Positions 49,816-59,530 are shown, counted from the first letter of the stretch. The stretch is 64,000 nt of DNA from Cupriavidus basilensis (GCF_008801925.2 NZ_CP062804.1:1860001-1924000), one strand, 5' to 3'. Numbers and translations: made by a program. The notes: generated from the sequence alone by a model not told the origin.

Positions 49816-50685
49816 ATGCTCGGCGACCTGCTGACGACGTTCTATGAAGTGGCACGGCAGGGCAGCATCACCACCGCCGCCAAGCAACTGCGCGTAAGCC
49901 AGCCCACGGTCACGGGCCGCATCCGCCAGCTGGAAGAGAACTACGGCGTGGAGCTGTTCTACCGGCGCGCTGGCCGGGTCGACCTGAGCGACGTCGGCGT
50001 GGCCCTGATGCCGGTGGTGGAGCAGTTGATGCAGCACGAAGGCAGCGCGGATTTCCTGCTGCGCAATGCCGGCAACCTGCATCTCGGCCATCTGCGCATC
50101 GGCGCTACCGGCCCCTACTACATCCTGAAGAGCGTGGCCGCGTTTCGCGAACGCTATCCCGCCATCGAGATCAGCATCGATATCGGCAACTCGCAGCAGA
50201 TGCTGGATGCATTGATCGAGTACCGCATCGACGTCGCCGTCTCCTCGCACGCCGTCGAGGACGAGCGTCTGGCCCGCATCACGCTGGCCACCGACCCAAT
50301 GGTGCTGGTAGTCAACCCCGCCCACCCGCTGGCGCGCGCGCCCAAGGTCAGCCTGGCGCAGCTGGCAACCTGCCACCTGCTGATCCGCGAGCACGGCTCG
50401 ATGACGCGCAAGGCCACCGAGACCGCGCTGGACGACGCCGGCTTGCCGCTGCCGGCCTGCACCGTCATCGGCAGCCGCGAAGCCATCTACGAAGCCATTC
50501 GCCAGGGCCTTGGCGCAAGCGTGGTGCCGCTGGGAGAAGTGCCGCGCGACCCGGCGCTGTGCATTGTGCCGTTTGCCAGCCAGCCGCCCGTGCTGCACGA
50601 ATACCTCTATTGCCTGCAGGGCCGCACGCATACGCGGCTGATCGGGGCCTTCCTGGAATGCCTCGCGCCGCGCAAGGCGGCGTAG
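49816..50685 (+). CDS. LysR-type regulator
   Basis: 289 aa. HTH about 5-60 (LLTTFYEVARQGSITTAAKQLRVSQPTVTGRIRQLEENYG) and LysR effector domain (about 88-285) with the IGATGPYYILKSVAAFRERYPAI opening. It is followed 146 bp later by a HAD phosphatase. No divergent neighbour, so the target is not obvious; a phosphatase pathway is a guess. Confidence 0.9.
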   Translation: MLGDLLTTFYEVARQGSITTAAKQLRVSQPTVTGRIRQLEENYGVELFYRRAGRVDLSDVGVALMPVVEQLMQHEGSADFLLRNAGNLHLGHLRIGATGPYYILKSVAAFRERYPAIEISIDIGNSQQMLDALIEYRIDVAVSSHAVEDERLARITLATDPMVLVVNPAHPLARAPKVSLAQLATCHLLIREHGSMTRKATETALDDAGLPLPACTVIGSREAIYEAIRQGLGASVVPLGEVPRDPALCIVPFASQPPVLHEYLYCLQGRTHTRLIGAFLECLAPRKAA

Positions 50686-50831
50686 GCGGCATCGGCGCCC
50701 CCCGCAAGCTCGGCAACTTCGCCAAAGGCGGCAAAGATCCCTGATAGCCGTATCGGGATTCTTGCGCCGCGCTTCATCCTTGGGTCATTGCCGGTGGGCA
50801 TCCTTGCCGCTTTTCCGACCGGAGACGGCGC

Positions 50832-51539
50832 ATGTCCTGCCTTGCCTTGTTTGACCTCGACCACACCTTGCTACCGCTGGATAGCGAATATGAATGGGCA
50901 CGCTACCTGGTGGAGGCCGGCGCGGCGGATGCCGCCGAAGTCGAGGCCAACAACGCGCTGTGGCTGGCCGAGTACAGCGCCGGACGCCTGGACTTCCACC
51001 GCCACGCCGCCTTCGCCCTGGGCCTGCTGGCGCGTCATCCGCATGCACGGCTGGAGAGCCTGCGCAGCGGCTTCATGCGCGACGTGATCGCGCCGGCCAT
51101 CCGCCCCGAGGCGCGCGCGCTGCTGGCCACACACCAGGACGCCGGCGATCTGTGCTGCATCGTCACCGCCACCTGCCGCTTCGTCACCGAGCCGATCGCC
51201 GAGGCGCTGGGCGTGGCGCACCTGCTGGCGGTAGAGGCCGGGCGCGACGCGTCAGGCAATTTCACGGGCGCGGTAGACGGCGTGCCGAGCTTCGGGTTGG
51301 GCAAGATCACACGCGTGGCGCAGTGGCTGGAATCGCTCGGCATGGCGTGGGCGCAGTTCGAGCGCACCGTGTTCTACAGCGACTCGCGCAACGACATTCC
51401 GCTGCTCGAAGCCGTGAGCCACCCGGTGGCCACCAACCCGGACGCTGCGCTGCGCGCGCTGGCCAACACGCGCGGCTGGCCCCTGCTGATGCTGTTTGCA
51501 TCGGCCGAGCCAGCGCTGGCCACGGCCTGCCCCCCCTGA
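50832..51539 (+). CDS. HAD-IB family phosphatase
   Basis: 235 aa. Motif I LFDLDHTLLPLD with nucleophile D8 and acid/base D10; motif II in IVTATC (residue T); motif III around GKITRV (K); motif IV VFYSDSRNDIPLLEAV (D-x-x-x-D). The cap domain between motifs I and II is all-helical (SerB-like). HAD-IB members include phosphoserine and histidinol-phosphate phosphatases; exact substrate is unclear. It is preceded by the LysR gene. Confidence 0.88.
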   Translation: MSCLALFDLDHTLLPLDSEYEWARYLVEAGAADAAEVEANNALWLAEYSAGRLDFHRHAAFALGLLARHPHARLESLRSGFMRDVIAPAIRPEARALLATHQDAGDLCCIVTATCRFVTEPIAEALGVAHLLAVEAGRDASGNFTGAVDGVPSFGLGKITRVAQWLESLGMAWAQFERTVFYSDSRNDIPLLEAVSHPVATNPDAALRALANTRGWPLLMLFASAEPALATACPP

Positions 51540-51686
51540 CACCTGGCGCCGGTCACGGGGCTTTCACAAAACCGGGGGATGATGGCGGGCACGCTTTTGT
51601 TACCTGACCGGCCGCCAGCGCCTATATTGACGTTGACGCCCTGACAATCGACCATCGCATCGCCCCCCAAGGAGCCGCCCTCGCCC

Positions 51687-52718
51687 ATGGCGCAGCCACC
51701 CAACGCAGGCAGTTTTGCTGAAATGCAGCAACTGGAGAGCATCCTGGAAGCCGGCGCAAGCCGCCTGGATGCCCGCCGCGTTGGCGAGGTGCAGGCAGGC
51801 GGCCAGTGCTTTCCCTTGTACACCGCCAGCATCGGGGCGAGCGATCCGCACGCGCCTGCCATCGGCTTTTTTGCCGGCATCCATGGCCTGGAGCGCATCG
51901 GCACGCATCTGCTGCTCGACTACATGCGCATGCTGCTGTGGCGCCTGGAGTGGGACGAACTGCTGGAGCGCCAGCTGCAATCCGTGCGGCTGCTGTTCAT
52001 GCCGATCGTCAACCCGGGCGGCATGTGGGCGGGCGCGCGCGCCAACCCCAACGGCGTGGACCTGATGCGCAACGCGCCGCAGGACGCGGTTGGCCGGGTG
52101 CCGCCGCTGGCTGGCGGCCAGCGCGTGGGGGCATGGTTGCCGTGGTACCGGGGCAAGCTCGGTGCGCCCATGGAGGTGGAAAGCACAGCCATGCTGCAAG
52201 TGGTGGAGCAACAGTTGCAGGGCCGGCCCTTGAGCTTCGCGCTGGATTGCCACTCGGGCTACGGCTGGGGCGACAGCATCTGGTTTCCCTACGCGCGCAC
52301 CACCGCGCCAATGCCGCACCTGCCCGAGATGTTTGCCCTCAAGACCATGTTCGAGCAGGCGCATCCTCACCACGGCTATGCCTTCGAGCCGCAGAGCCGC
52401 CAATACCTGCTGCACGGGGACCTGTGGGACTGGGCCTACGACCACACGCCGCCCGGCAACATCTTCCTGCCGATGACGCTGGAGCTGGGTTCCTGGCTGT
52501 GGATCAAGAAAAATCCCCGCCAGCTGTTCTCGCGCCAGGGATTCTTCAACCCGGTCAAGGCGCACCGCACCGCGCGCGTGCTGCGCCGGCATGCCAACCT
52601 GCTGGATTTCCTGGCCCGCGTGGCCTATGCGCCCGAGCGCTGGCTGCCACGCGGGCAACGCCGCCAGGAATTGCTCGACCGCGCCAACGCACAGTGGCCC
52701 TGGGGGCCGCCAGGATGA
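51687..52718 (+). CDS. M14-family zinc carboxypeptidase-like protein
   Basis: 343 aa, cytoplasmic (no signal peptide). Zinc site H66-x-x-E69 in AGIHGLERIG, third ligand H189 in ALDCHSGYG, and general base E266 in LELGSW, in the standard M14 order. It may trim peptides or release amino acids from glycan or peptidoglycan-derived compounds. The next gene, an alpha/beta hydrolase, begins in an ATGA overlap at 52715, so the two are translated together and perhaps act on the same substrate. Confidence 0.85.
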   Translation: MAQPPNAGSFAEMQQLESILEAGASRLDARRVGEVQAGGQCFPLYTASIGASDPHAPAIGFFAGIHGLERIGTHLLLDYMRMLLWRLEWDELLERQLQSVRLLFMPIVNPGGMWAGARANPNGVDLMRNAPQDAVGRVPPLAGGQRVGAWLPWYRGKLGAPMEVESTAMLQVVEQQLQGRPLSFALDCHSGYGWGDSIWFPYARTTAPMPHLPEMFALKTMFEQAHPHHGYAFEPQSRQYLLHGDLWDWAYDHTPPGNIFLPMTLELGSWLWIKKNPRQLFSRQGFFNPVKAHRTARVLRRHANLLDFLARVAYAPERWLPRGQRRQELLDRANAQWPWGPPG

Positions 52719-53482
52719 GTGACTGGATACTGCTGCGCGGCCTGACACGCGAAACCCGCCACTGGGGCATCCTGCCGGGCGTGCTGCAAACCCACGCCGG
52801 CATCGGGCCAGTCACCATGCTGGACTTGCCTGGCAATGGCGTTGAGGCGACCGGGCGCGCGCCAGCCAACGTAGCTGCCATGGTGGCGTTCCTGCGCGAG
52901 CGCGCCGCCAGGCAAGGGCTGGCGCGGCCATACCGGCTGCTGGCGATGTCGCTGGGCGCCATGGTGGCGGCGCAGTGGGCGCAGCAGCACCCGGAGGAGA
53001 TCGGCGCGCTGGTGCTGGTCAACACCAGCATGCGGCCCTTTAGCAGCGTGGCCGAGCGGCTGCCGCCGCGCAACTGGCCGGCACTGCTGGGCATGGCGCT
53101 GCGCTGGCACAACGCCCTTTACTGCGAGCGCATCATCTACCGGCTGACCTGCAACGCGAGCGCGGCCTTCGCGACGGATGTGGCGCAATGGTGCGCGATT
53201 CGCAGCAGCGCGCCGGTAAGCCGGGCCAATGCCCTGCGCCAGCTATGGGCCGCGGCACGCTATCACGCGCCGGGTGCGCCGCCTGCCTGCCCGACGCTGG
53301 TACTGTCATCAGCAGCGGATCATCTGGTCGACCCGGTGTGCTCTGCGCGCCTGGCCGAAGCCTGGGGCGCCCAGCACCGCCGCCATCCCTGGGCGGGGCA
53401 CGATTTGCCGCACGACGATCCAGCCTGGCTGGCTGGCACGGTGGCGCGGTGGCAAGCGGCAACCAGTGCCAGCCATCGCTGA
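52715..53482 (+). CDS. Alpha/beta hydrolase, translationally coupled
   Basis: 255 aa. Nucleophile S79 in AMSLGAM (small residue-x-Ser-x-Gly), acid in SSAADHLVDP (D) and catalytic H in WAGHDLPHDDP. A short alpha/beta hydrolase of the MetX/BioH-like size class. Its ATG (52715-52717) overlaps the M14 gene stop (52716-52718), so reinitiation is expected and no own Shine-Dalgarno is needed. Substrate unknown; convergent with trehalase. Confidence 0.85.
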   Translation: MSDWILLRGLTRETRHWGILPGVLQTHAGIGPVTMLDLPGNGVEATGRAPANVAAMVAFLRERAARQGLARPYRLLAMSLGAMVAAQWAQQHPEEIGALVLVNTSMRPFSSVAERLPPRNWPALLGMALRWHNALYCERIIYRLTCNASAAFATDVAQWCAIRSSAPVSRANALRQLWAAARYHAPGAPPACPTLVLSSAADHLVDPVCSARLAEAWGAQHRRHPWAGHDLPHDDPAWLAGTVARWQAATSASHR

Positions 53483-53516
53483 AGCCATGCCCTCATGCCT
53501 TCACACCTTCGCGCCT

Positions 53517-55193
53517 TCATGGATGCACGGACTTCACGCCCGCGCGGCAGCGGCACGCCACATGCGTGGGGTGCTCCTGCAGCAGCCTGCGCACCACACC
53601 GTTGGTCCAGCCAAAACCATCCTGCAGCGGATACTCGCCACCCCCGCCGCCTAAGGCGCCGTCCTCCGTGAGCTGCAGGGCGTATTTCTCCACCAGCTTG
53701 TACTCACGCTGGTAAAGGCTAGCCACGGTCACCAGCCAGCGATGGGCGATCTCGTTGGCAAGCGCCGCTTGCCCGGAACACGCAAACCCGCCAATCGCCA
53801 GCCATTGCAGCGGCGCCCAGCCGTTGGGCAGGTCCCACTGCTGGCCGCTGACGTGCTCGGTGGTGGCAATGCCGCCGGGCTGCAGCAGCCTCGCGACCAC
53901 GGTTTGCGCCACCCGCGCCGCCTGCTCGGGGGTGGCCGCGCCGACGAAGAGCGGCACCACGGTCGCCGCCGTCAGGTTGGCACGGGCGCGGTGGCGTTGC
54001 CAGTCGAAGTCGAAGTAGGCGCCCTCAGCCTCGCGCCACATGAGCCGGTCGATGGCCTCCCGGCGGGCCTGCGCGCGCTGGGCGAAGACCGGTGCGTCGG
54101 CGTCACCGGCGGCCTGGGCCAGTTCGGCGAGCTTGTGCTCCAGCTTGAACAACAGGCAATTGAGATCCACCGGCAGGATCGCCGTGGTGCGAACGGACTC
54201 CAGCCCGCCGCCGGGTTCCTGCCAGCGCGAGCTGAAGTCCCAGCCCGATTCGGCCGCGGCGCGCAGGTCGCGAAATACCTCCGCGGCCGGCCGGGCGGCC
54301 AATGCGGCCGTGCCGATATCTTCGATATAGGCTTCCTCGCGCGGGGTGTCGCGCTCGTCCCAGTAGCGGTTCAGCAGGCTGCCGTCGGCCAGCCTGACCA
54401 CCCGCCGGCACACCTGCCCCGGCGCAAGGCAGTCGGCGCCCCGCATCCAGAAAGCGTACTCCTTGCGCAACTGTGGCAGGAAATCCAGCTCGGGCTGCAC
54501 GCCTTGGTCCTCGAACAGCTCCACCATCAGCGCGAACACCGGCGGCTGCGAGCGGCTCAGGTAGTAGCTGCGGGTACCGTTGGGGATCACGCCATAGGTG
54601 TCGAGCAGGTAGGAGAAGTTGTCCGCCATGCCGCGCAGCAAGCCGCCCTGCCCGCTGGCGGCCAGGCCCAGCATGGTGAAGTACGAATCCCAGTAGTAAA
54701 GCTCGGAGAAACGCCCGCCCGGCACCACGTAGGCATGCGGCAGCGGCAATAGCGAGCATTGCGGCGGGTGCTGCGCGGGATGCCGGGTCAGCACCGCCCA
54801 CAGCCCGTCGATATGGTCGGCCAGCGCCTGGTTGGGATCGGACTCGTAGCAGCTGCCCGGCACCTCGGGCAGCACGAAATGCGCGTGCACAAAGGCGGCA
54901 AGGTCGAAGCCGGCAGCGCCGGCGCGAGCGCGGTAGGCGGCCAGGATGGTGGCCGGGTCCTGCCGGGGCATGGCGTCGGTGAAGGTCTTGCTGTCGGGAA
55001 ATATGCGCCCCATCTGCACCGCCACGAACAACTCCTGGTAGCGATCGGCGGGCGTGAGCGGATCGGCGTGCGCGCAGCCTGCCAGGCGGTGCGGGGCGAG
55101 TGCCTGGCCGCCGGTGGGGTCGCCCACCTCGCGCACATGAGGCTGGCCGGCCGGCTGGCCACCTTCGACGGTGATGCGTGGTGCCACGGCCAC
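53517..55193 (-). CDS. treF: Trehalase, GH37
   Basis: 558 aa, near E. coli TreF (549). Both GH37 signatures are present: PGGRFSELYYWDSYFTM (159-175) and QWDLPNGWAPLQ (452-463). The catalytic acid is D319 in ESGWDFSSRW; the catalytic base is probably E502 in LVEKY, by its spacing from the acid as in TreA. No signal peptide, so cytoplasmic. It hydrolyses trehalose to two glucoses. The start is GTG 55191-55193, or the GTG at 55187 two codons later, which has GGGAG in front. Gene name by length and localisation. Confidence 0.92.
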   Translation of the reverse strand: MAVAPRITVEGGQPAGQPHVREVGDPTGGQALAPHRLAGCAHADPLTPADRYQELFVAVQMGRIFPDSKTFTDAMPRQDPATILAAYRARAGAAGFDLAAFVHAHFVLPEVPGSCYESDPNQALADHIDGLWAVLTRHPAQHPPQCSLLPLPHAYVVPGGRFSELYYWDSYFTMLGLAASGQGGLLRGMADNFSYLLDTYGVIPNGTRSYYLSRSQPPVFALMVELFEDQGVQPELDFLPQLRKEYAFWMRGADCLAPGQVCRRVVRLADGSLLNRYWDERDTPREEAYIEDIGTAALAARPAAEVFRDLRAAAESGWDFSSRWQEPGGGLESVRTTAILPVDLNCLLFKLEHKLAELAQAAGDADAPVFAQRAQARREAIDRLMWREAEGAYFDFDWQRHRARANLTAATVVPLFVGAATPEQAARVAQTVVARLLQPGGIATTEHVSGQQWDLPNGWAPLQWLAIGGFACSGQAALANEIAHRWLVTVASLYQREYKLVEKYALQLTEDGALGGGGGEYPLQDGFGWTNGVVRRLLQEHPTHVACRCRAGVKSVHP

Positions 55194-55367
55194 TCCCGGT
55201 TTTTACCCGTATGGCAGCGCGGGAGCCTGCCGACAAGCAATGAGAGTGGCTGGCTGCCGGGCGAGTTCCACCGCGGCGCAAAGGCGCTGCATACGGCCGG
55301 GACCGCGCTAACGGCACAGATCGCGACGCGCGCGCACAGGATGCCCCGCATGCGCCGGATGCGCCTC

Positions 55368-57545
55368 TTAGCGTTCCGGTGTCTGCGCCGTCACCAGCCG
55401 CGGCCCGACCACGGCGTGGGCGCGGCGGAAATGCTCGAGCGGCTGCGGGCGCCCGAGCAGGAATCCCTGCGCTTCATCACAGCCCTCGGCCTGCAGCAGG
55501 CTGAGCTGCTCGTCGGTCTCCACGCCTTCGGCCAGCACCGGGATCGCCAGGCTCTGGCCCAGCGCCAGAATGGCGCGGATGATGGCCTTGGCCTGCTGGC
55601 TGTCGGAAATTTCCGCGATAAAGGTGCGGTCCAGCTTGATCTTGTCGAACGGGAAGGAGCGCAAGGTGTCCAGCGACGAGTAGCCCGTGCCGAAATCGTC
55701 GATGGCAATGGTCACGCCCAGCGCCTTGATGCGGCGCAATATGTCCAGCGCCCGTTCCTTGTCGCCGATGATGGTCGACTCGGTGATTTCGAGTTCCAGC
55801 CGTCCCGCCGCCAGCCCCGTCTCCTCCAGCACTTGCGCCACCAGCGTGACCAGGTTGCCGTGGGTGATCTGCACCGGCGACAGGTTGACCGAGATCTTGC
55901 GCGGGAACGTCCACTGCGCGGCTTCCTGGCATGCGGTGCGCAGCACCCACTCGCCGATCGGCAGGATGGCGCCGCATTCTTCAGCCAGGGGAATGAAGCT
56001 ATCGGGCGCGATCAGCCCGCGCTCGGGATGATGCCAGCGCAGCAGCACCTCGCAGCCGATGGCCTCACCGCTGGCAATGGCGGTCTGCACCTGGTAGTCC
56101 AGCACGAACTGGTTGGCGGCGATGGCGGTCCACAGCTCGCCGGCCAGCGCGCGCCGCTCGCGCTCGGCCTCGTCCATCCGGCTTTCGTAGAAGCAGATCG
56201 ATTCGGACAAACTGCCCTTGGCGCGGTACATCGCCAGGTCGGTATTGCTGACGAGCTGGTCGCGATGGGTGCCGTCGCCGGGATAGATCGCAATCCCGAT
56301 GCTCGCGCCCGTGGTCAGGTCAAAGCCCTCGAGCCGCACCGGCTCGCTCAGGCAGGTCACCAGGCGCGCGCTGAAGTCGCTCAGCTCGGCCTGCCGCTCG
56401 AAACGCTTCACGGCAATGAACTCATCACCGCCGATGCGAGCGATGAACTCGCCCGGCTCCAGCTGGCTGGCGATGCGCTGGGACACCGCGCGCAGCACGG
56501 TGTCGCCGGCCGCATGCCCGTGCAGGTCGTTGATTTCCTTGAAGCGATCCAGGTCGATGCCTAGCGTTGCCACCCGGCTGCCCTGCTTTTGCGCGCGCAG
56601 CAGTTCTTCGTCCAGGTAGTCGTTGAAATAGCTGCGGTTGGGCAAGCCGGTGAGCCCATCGTGGCGCGCCATATACTGGATCTTGGCTTCGATGCGGCGC
56701 TGCTCGGTCACGTCCTCGCAGGTGGTCACCCACGAGCCGTCAGCCATGGCGCTGTGCGACAGCGCAATGGCGCGCCCGTCGGGCAACGCTTCCACGCTGC
56801 GCCATTGCTGGTGGCGGCGCAGGATCTCGCGGTGCCGCTCGCAAAGCGCCTGCGCGTATTGCTCCGCGCGGTCGTCGGACTGGCCGGCCTCGGCCCGCAT
56901 ATCGCCGTAAAGGCGGCTGGCGAGCACCCCTGGTGCCGCGATTTCGCTCTCGCGCACGCCGGCCATGGTGCGGCACAGGGCGAGAAAATCCGCGCCTGGC
57001 ACCAGCGCCGCGCCCGCGCCGCGGAAGATCTCTTCCATGCGGCGATTGGTCAGGATGATCGTGCCATGCGGATCGAACAGGCACAGCCCCTGCGACATGT
57101 TCTCCAACGCCAGGTCCAGCGTGCGTGTCACCTCCGCAATGCGCTCGGCGTCGGCCTTTTGCTGCGTCATGTCGCGCGTGACCTTGGCATAGCCAAGCTG
57201 CTTGCCCTTGCGATCGAAGATCGGCGTGATCAGCACGTGGGCCCAGAAGCGGGAACCATCCTTGCGCAAGCGCCAGCAGCCTTCCGCCGCGAAGCGGCCC
57301 GCCTCGCGCGCTTGCCGCAACGCCTGCTCGGGCAGCCCCGCGGCGCGATCCTCCGGCGTGTAAAAGCACGAGAAATGCGCGCCCAGGATTTCATCCCGGG
57401 TGTATCCCTTGGCCCGCTGCGCACCGGAGTTCCAACTGCTCACGATGCCAGCGGGATCCAGCGCATAGATCGCGTAATCGGTCACGCCAAGTACAAGCGT
57501 GCGAAAAAGTTCGGTCTCTCCGGGAGGGCCTTGGATGTGCGGCAT
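55368..57545 (-). CDS. PAS-GGDEF-EAL c-di-GMP signalling protein
   Basis: 725 aa, no transmembrane segment. Two PAS domains (about 12-125 and 140-285; first has SSWNSGAQRAKGYTRDEILG), GGDEF (about 290-455; intact GGDEF 372-376, no RxxD inhibitory site upstream), and EAL (about 465-715; EVLLRWHH at 499-506 in place of EAL, with NLSP, ELEITES, DDFGTGYSSL, KIKLD and QGFLLGRP all present). The EVL variant is accepted in many active phosphodiesterases, so both activities are possible. It would make or break c-di-GMP in response to a PAS ligand. ATG 57543-57545 is used; a longer frame has no support. Confidence 0.92.
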   Translation of the reverse strand: MPHIQGPPGETELFRTLVLGVTDYAIYALDPAGIVSSWNSGAQRAKGYTRDEILGAHFSCFYTPEDRAAGLPEQALRQAREAGRFAAEGCWRLRKDGSRFWAHVLITPIFDRKGKQLGYAKVTRDMTQQKADAERIAEVTRTLDLALENMSQGLCLFDPHGTIILTNRRMEEIFRGAGAALVPGADFLALCRTMAGVRESEIAAPGVLASRLYGDMRAEAGQSDDRAEQYAQALCERHREILRRHQQWRSVEALPDGRAIALSHSAMADGSWVTTCEDVTEQRRIEAKIQYMARHDGLTGLPNRSYFNDYLDEELLRAQKQGSRVATLGIDLDRFKEINDLHGHAAGDTVLRAVSQRIASQLEPGEFIARIGGDEFIAVKRFERQAELSDFSARLVTCLSEPVRLEGFDLTTGASIGIAIYPGDGTHRDQLVSNTDLAMYRAKGSLSESICFYESRMDEAERERRALAGELWTAIAANQFVLDYQVQTAIASGEAIGCEVLLRWHHPERGLIAPDSFIPLAEECGAILPIGEWVLRTACQEAAQWTFPRKISVNLSPVQITHGNLVTLVAQVLEETGLAAGRLELEITESTIIGDKERALDILRRIKALGVTIAIDDFGTGYSSLDTLRSFPFDKIKLDRTFIAEISDSQQAKAIIRAILALGQSLAIPVLAEGVETDEQLSLLQAEGCDEAQGFLLGRPQPLEHFRRAHAVVGPRLVTAQTPER

Positions 57546-57691
57546 GTAGGGTGCGGGTGTAGGGTCGATGCCGTCTCGTGCAGCGCTTGTCCCGACGAAA
57601 GGACAAGCCGCGTGCAAACGACAATCGACGGAACCGGCGCAGCCTGTGTGCCGGGACGTCGATTGGTATAACGGCAATGCGGGCGCGAAGT

Positions 57692-58432
57692 TTACCCTTG
57701 CGCAGGCAAAGCGCAACCCTGCGCGTCGCAAGCCGGGCCGCCGGCGCCATCCTGGCTGCCCGCCTGCACGCGCCCGCCCTGCTGCGCAACCGCCCGCGCC
57801 AGGCTTTCCTGCCACGCCCCCACGTCGCCAAGGAACGGGCCCACGTCCAGCACCGCAAATTGGCCGGTGCCGTTTTGCAGCGCAAACGTGGGGAAGCCAT
57901 GCCCGCCCAGACGGTTCAGCAGCGCGCGGCTGGCGGCCATATGTGCCTGCGTCTTGTCACCGCCGATGTCCAGGCAAAGGCTGGCAAAGCGCTGCGGGTC
58001 CAGTCCGGCCTGCCCGGCAAGATCGGCCAGCACCTGCGCATCGGCAATGCGTAGCCCGTCCACATAGTGCGCATGCTGCAGGCGCGCCAGCAGATCGGCG
58101 GCGGCCTCGACGCCGCCCAGCGCCTGCGCGGCCAGGATCGCGGTGGTGGGCGGCGCGGAGTCCATCATCGCGCTCTCGTCGCGCAGCAAGCCTTCGAAAT
58201 AGCGCTCGCCGAACGGCTGGCCGGTGAGCGCGGCGATGCGGCGATCGTGCGGCATCACGTAGTCGCGCCATTGCGCGGTGACGCGGCGGCGATTGGCGCC
58301 CGTGAGCATGCCGCCGCCGTGCAGCGCGAGCGCGAGGCCAGGCACGGCGCGCGCGGCACGCACCAGCGGCGCGGCACCGTAGCACCAGCCACACAGCGGG
58401 TCGTAGATGTAATGCAGGGTGAGACCGGACAT
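57692..58432 (-). CDS. DsbA-family protein with CGWC motif
   Basis: 246 aa, no signal peptide, so cytoplasmic. Redox motif C14-G-W-C17 in YIYDPLCGWCYGAAP, then a helical insertion and GFPTFALQNG (cis-Pro). This matches the FrnE/thioredoxin-like DsbA subfamily, often found in polyketide or oxidative-stress contexts. Three further Cys lie at the C-terminus (PACDAQGCALPAQG). ATG 58430-58432 begins the fold. A 146-bp gap separates it from the downstream EAL-protein gene; 75 bp from the MBL-fold gene upstream. Confidence 0.85.
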   Translation of the reverse strand: MSGLTLHYIYDPLCGWCYGAAPLVRAARAVPGLALALHGGGMLTGANRRRVTAQWRDYVMPHDRRIAALTGQPFGERYFEGLLRDESAMMDSAPPTTAILAAQALGGVEAAADLLARLQHAHYVDGLRIADAQVLADLAGQAGLDPQRFASLCLDIGGDKTQAHMAASRALLNRLGGHGFPTFALQNGTGQFAVLDVGPFLGDVGAWQESLARAVAQQGGRVQAGSQDGAGGPACDAQGCALPAQG

Positions 58433-58507
58433 GATCAATGCTTCCTGAGAGTTGATGCTGGCGTTATGCACATCGCGAAACGCGAGACACGGCTTGGCGC
58501 CCAGCCG

Positions 58508-59413
58508 TTATTTTGCAGGCCACTGCATTTCGCCTTTGATGACCTTGGCGCTCAGATCGAGCGAGTCCAGGCCGCCCAGTTGCGGATAGTGCTTTTGCAT
58601 CGCCGCGCTCAGCGCCTTGGCATCCGGCGCGCGCGCCGCCTCTTGCTCAAACGTGCGCAGGTAATCCCGCGTGAAGCGCACCGACGCCAGCGTCTGCGGC
58701 GCATCGTCCAGATAGTGCCCGGGCACGACCCGCGCTGGCTTCTTCGCCGCGATGCGATCGAGCATGGCGATCCAGTGCTGCCGCGAGGCCGGTGTTTGCG
58801 TATCGGCCACCCAGACGTGGCTCTTGCCAAAGACCACCACGCCGCCGGCCACGGTCTTGAGCGACGGAATCCACACCACCGTGCGTTCCGGCGCCGGGCC
58901 GTCCAGGCCCAGCACTTCCAGCTTGCTGCCCTCCAGCTCGATGGCATTGCCGGCCAGCGGCTCGGGCAGCACCAGCGCCTTGGGCGCATTGTCCTTCAGG
59001 ATCGGGGCCCAATAAGCCAGCTTGCCTGACATGGATGCCCGGATGGCCGCCACCGTTTGCGGCGTGGCGACGATCCTGGCCGCCGGGAACGCGGCCTTGA
59101 GCACGTCCAGCCCGAAGTAGAAATCCGGATCGCTGTGGCTGATGTAGATGGTGGTGAGGTTCTTGCCGCTGGCGCGGATGCGCGCAACCAGCGCCTCGGC
59201 GTCGTTGCGCTGGAACTGCGCGTCGATCAGCACCGCGTCGTGCGCGCCGGTGACAAGTTCGGACGAGACCGGGAAAATGCTCTTGGTGCCAGGGTTGTAG
59301 ACCTCCAGCTTGAGCGCGGATGCGGCCACTGCGGGCGCGCTGGCGACGATGCCCAAGCACAAGGCGGTGGCGAGGCCGCGCAGGAATCGGTTCAGGGTCA
59401 GGCTGGAGCGCAT
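58508..59413 (-). CDS. MBL-fold protein with degenerate metal motif
   Basis: 301 aa. Signal peptide (residues 1-31, ends AVAA), then the beta-lactamase-like fold: SSELVTGAHDAVLIDAQF (about 50-67), TIYISHSDPDFYFGLDVL (about 88-105) and VVPGHYLDD. The canonical H-x-H-x-D-H is here H93-S-D95-P-D97-F98, so the second and last His are replaced. Members of this Vmh-like group are lactone or quinone hydrolases; this may have lost or changed metal binding. Divergent from a LysR gene and likely regulated by it. ATG 59411-59413. Confidence 0.8.
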   Translation of the reverse strand: MRSSLTLNRFLRGLATALCLGIVASAPAVAASALKLEVYNPGTKSIFPVSSELVTGAHDAVLIDAQFQRNDAEALVARIRASGKNLTTIYISHSDPDFYFGLDVLKAAFPAARIVATPQTVAAIRASMSGKLAYWAPILKDNAPKALVLPEPLAGNAIELEGSKLEVLGLDGPAPERTVVWIPSLKTVAGGVVVFGKSHVWVADTQTPASRQHWIAMLDRIAAKKPARVVPGHYLDDAPQTLASVRFTRDYLRTFEQEAARAPDAKALSAAMQKHYPQLGGLDSLDLSAKVIKGEMQWPAK

Positions 59414-59498
59414 CGGGAGTCTCACATGGCTGGGAATCAAGGAAGCCGCCAGCTTAATTTGCACAGACCAGTACAAAAACCCCATAGAATGAACATCT

Positions 59499-59530
59499 TT
59501 GTTGCATCAATCGATCAAATAGGGCAACAA
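59499..59530. promoter_or_regulatory. Inverted repeat between MBL and LysR genes
   Basis: TTGTTGC (59499-59505) and GCAACAA (59524-59530) enclose an 18-nt A/T-rich centre containing ATCAATCGATCAA. A plausible operator or part of a divergent LysR control region, in a 170-bp gap. Confidence 0.5.

Noticed and set aside
54759..56564. Long plus-strand frame over trehalase and the GGDEF-EAL gene
   Set aside because: Antisense to two genes with complete family signatures.
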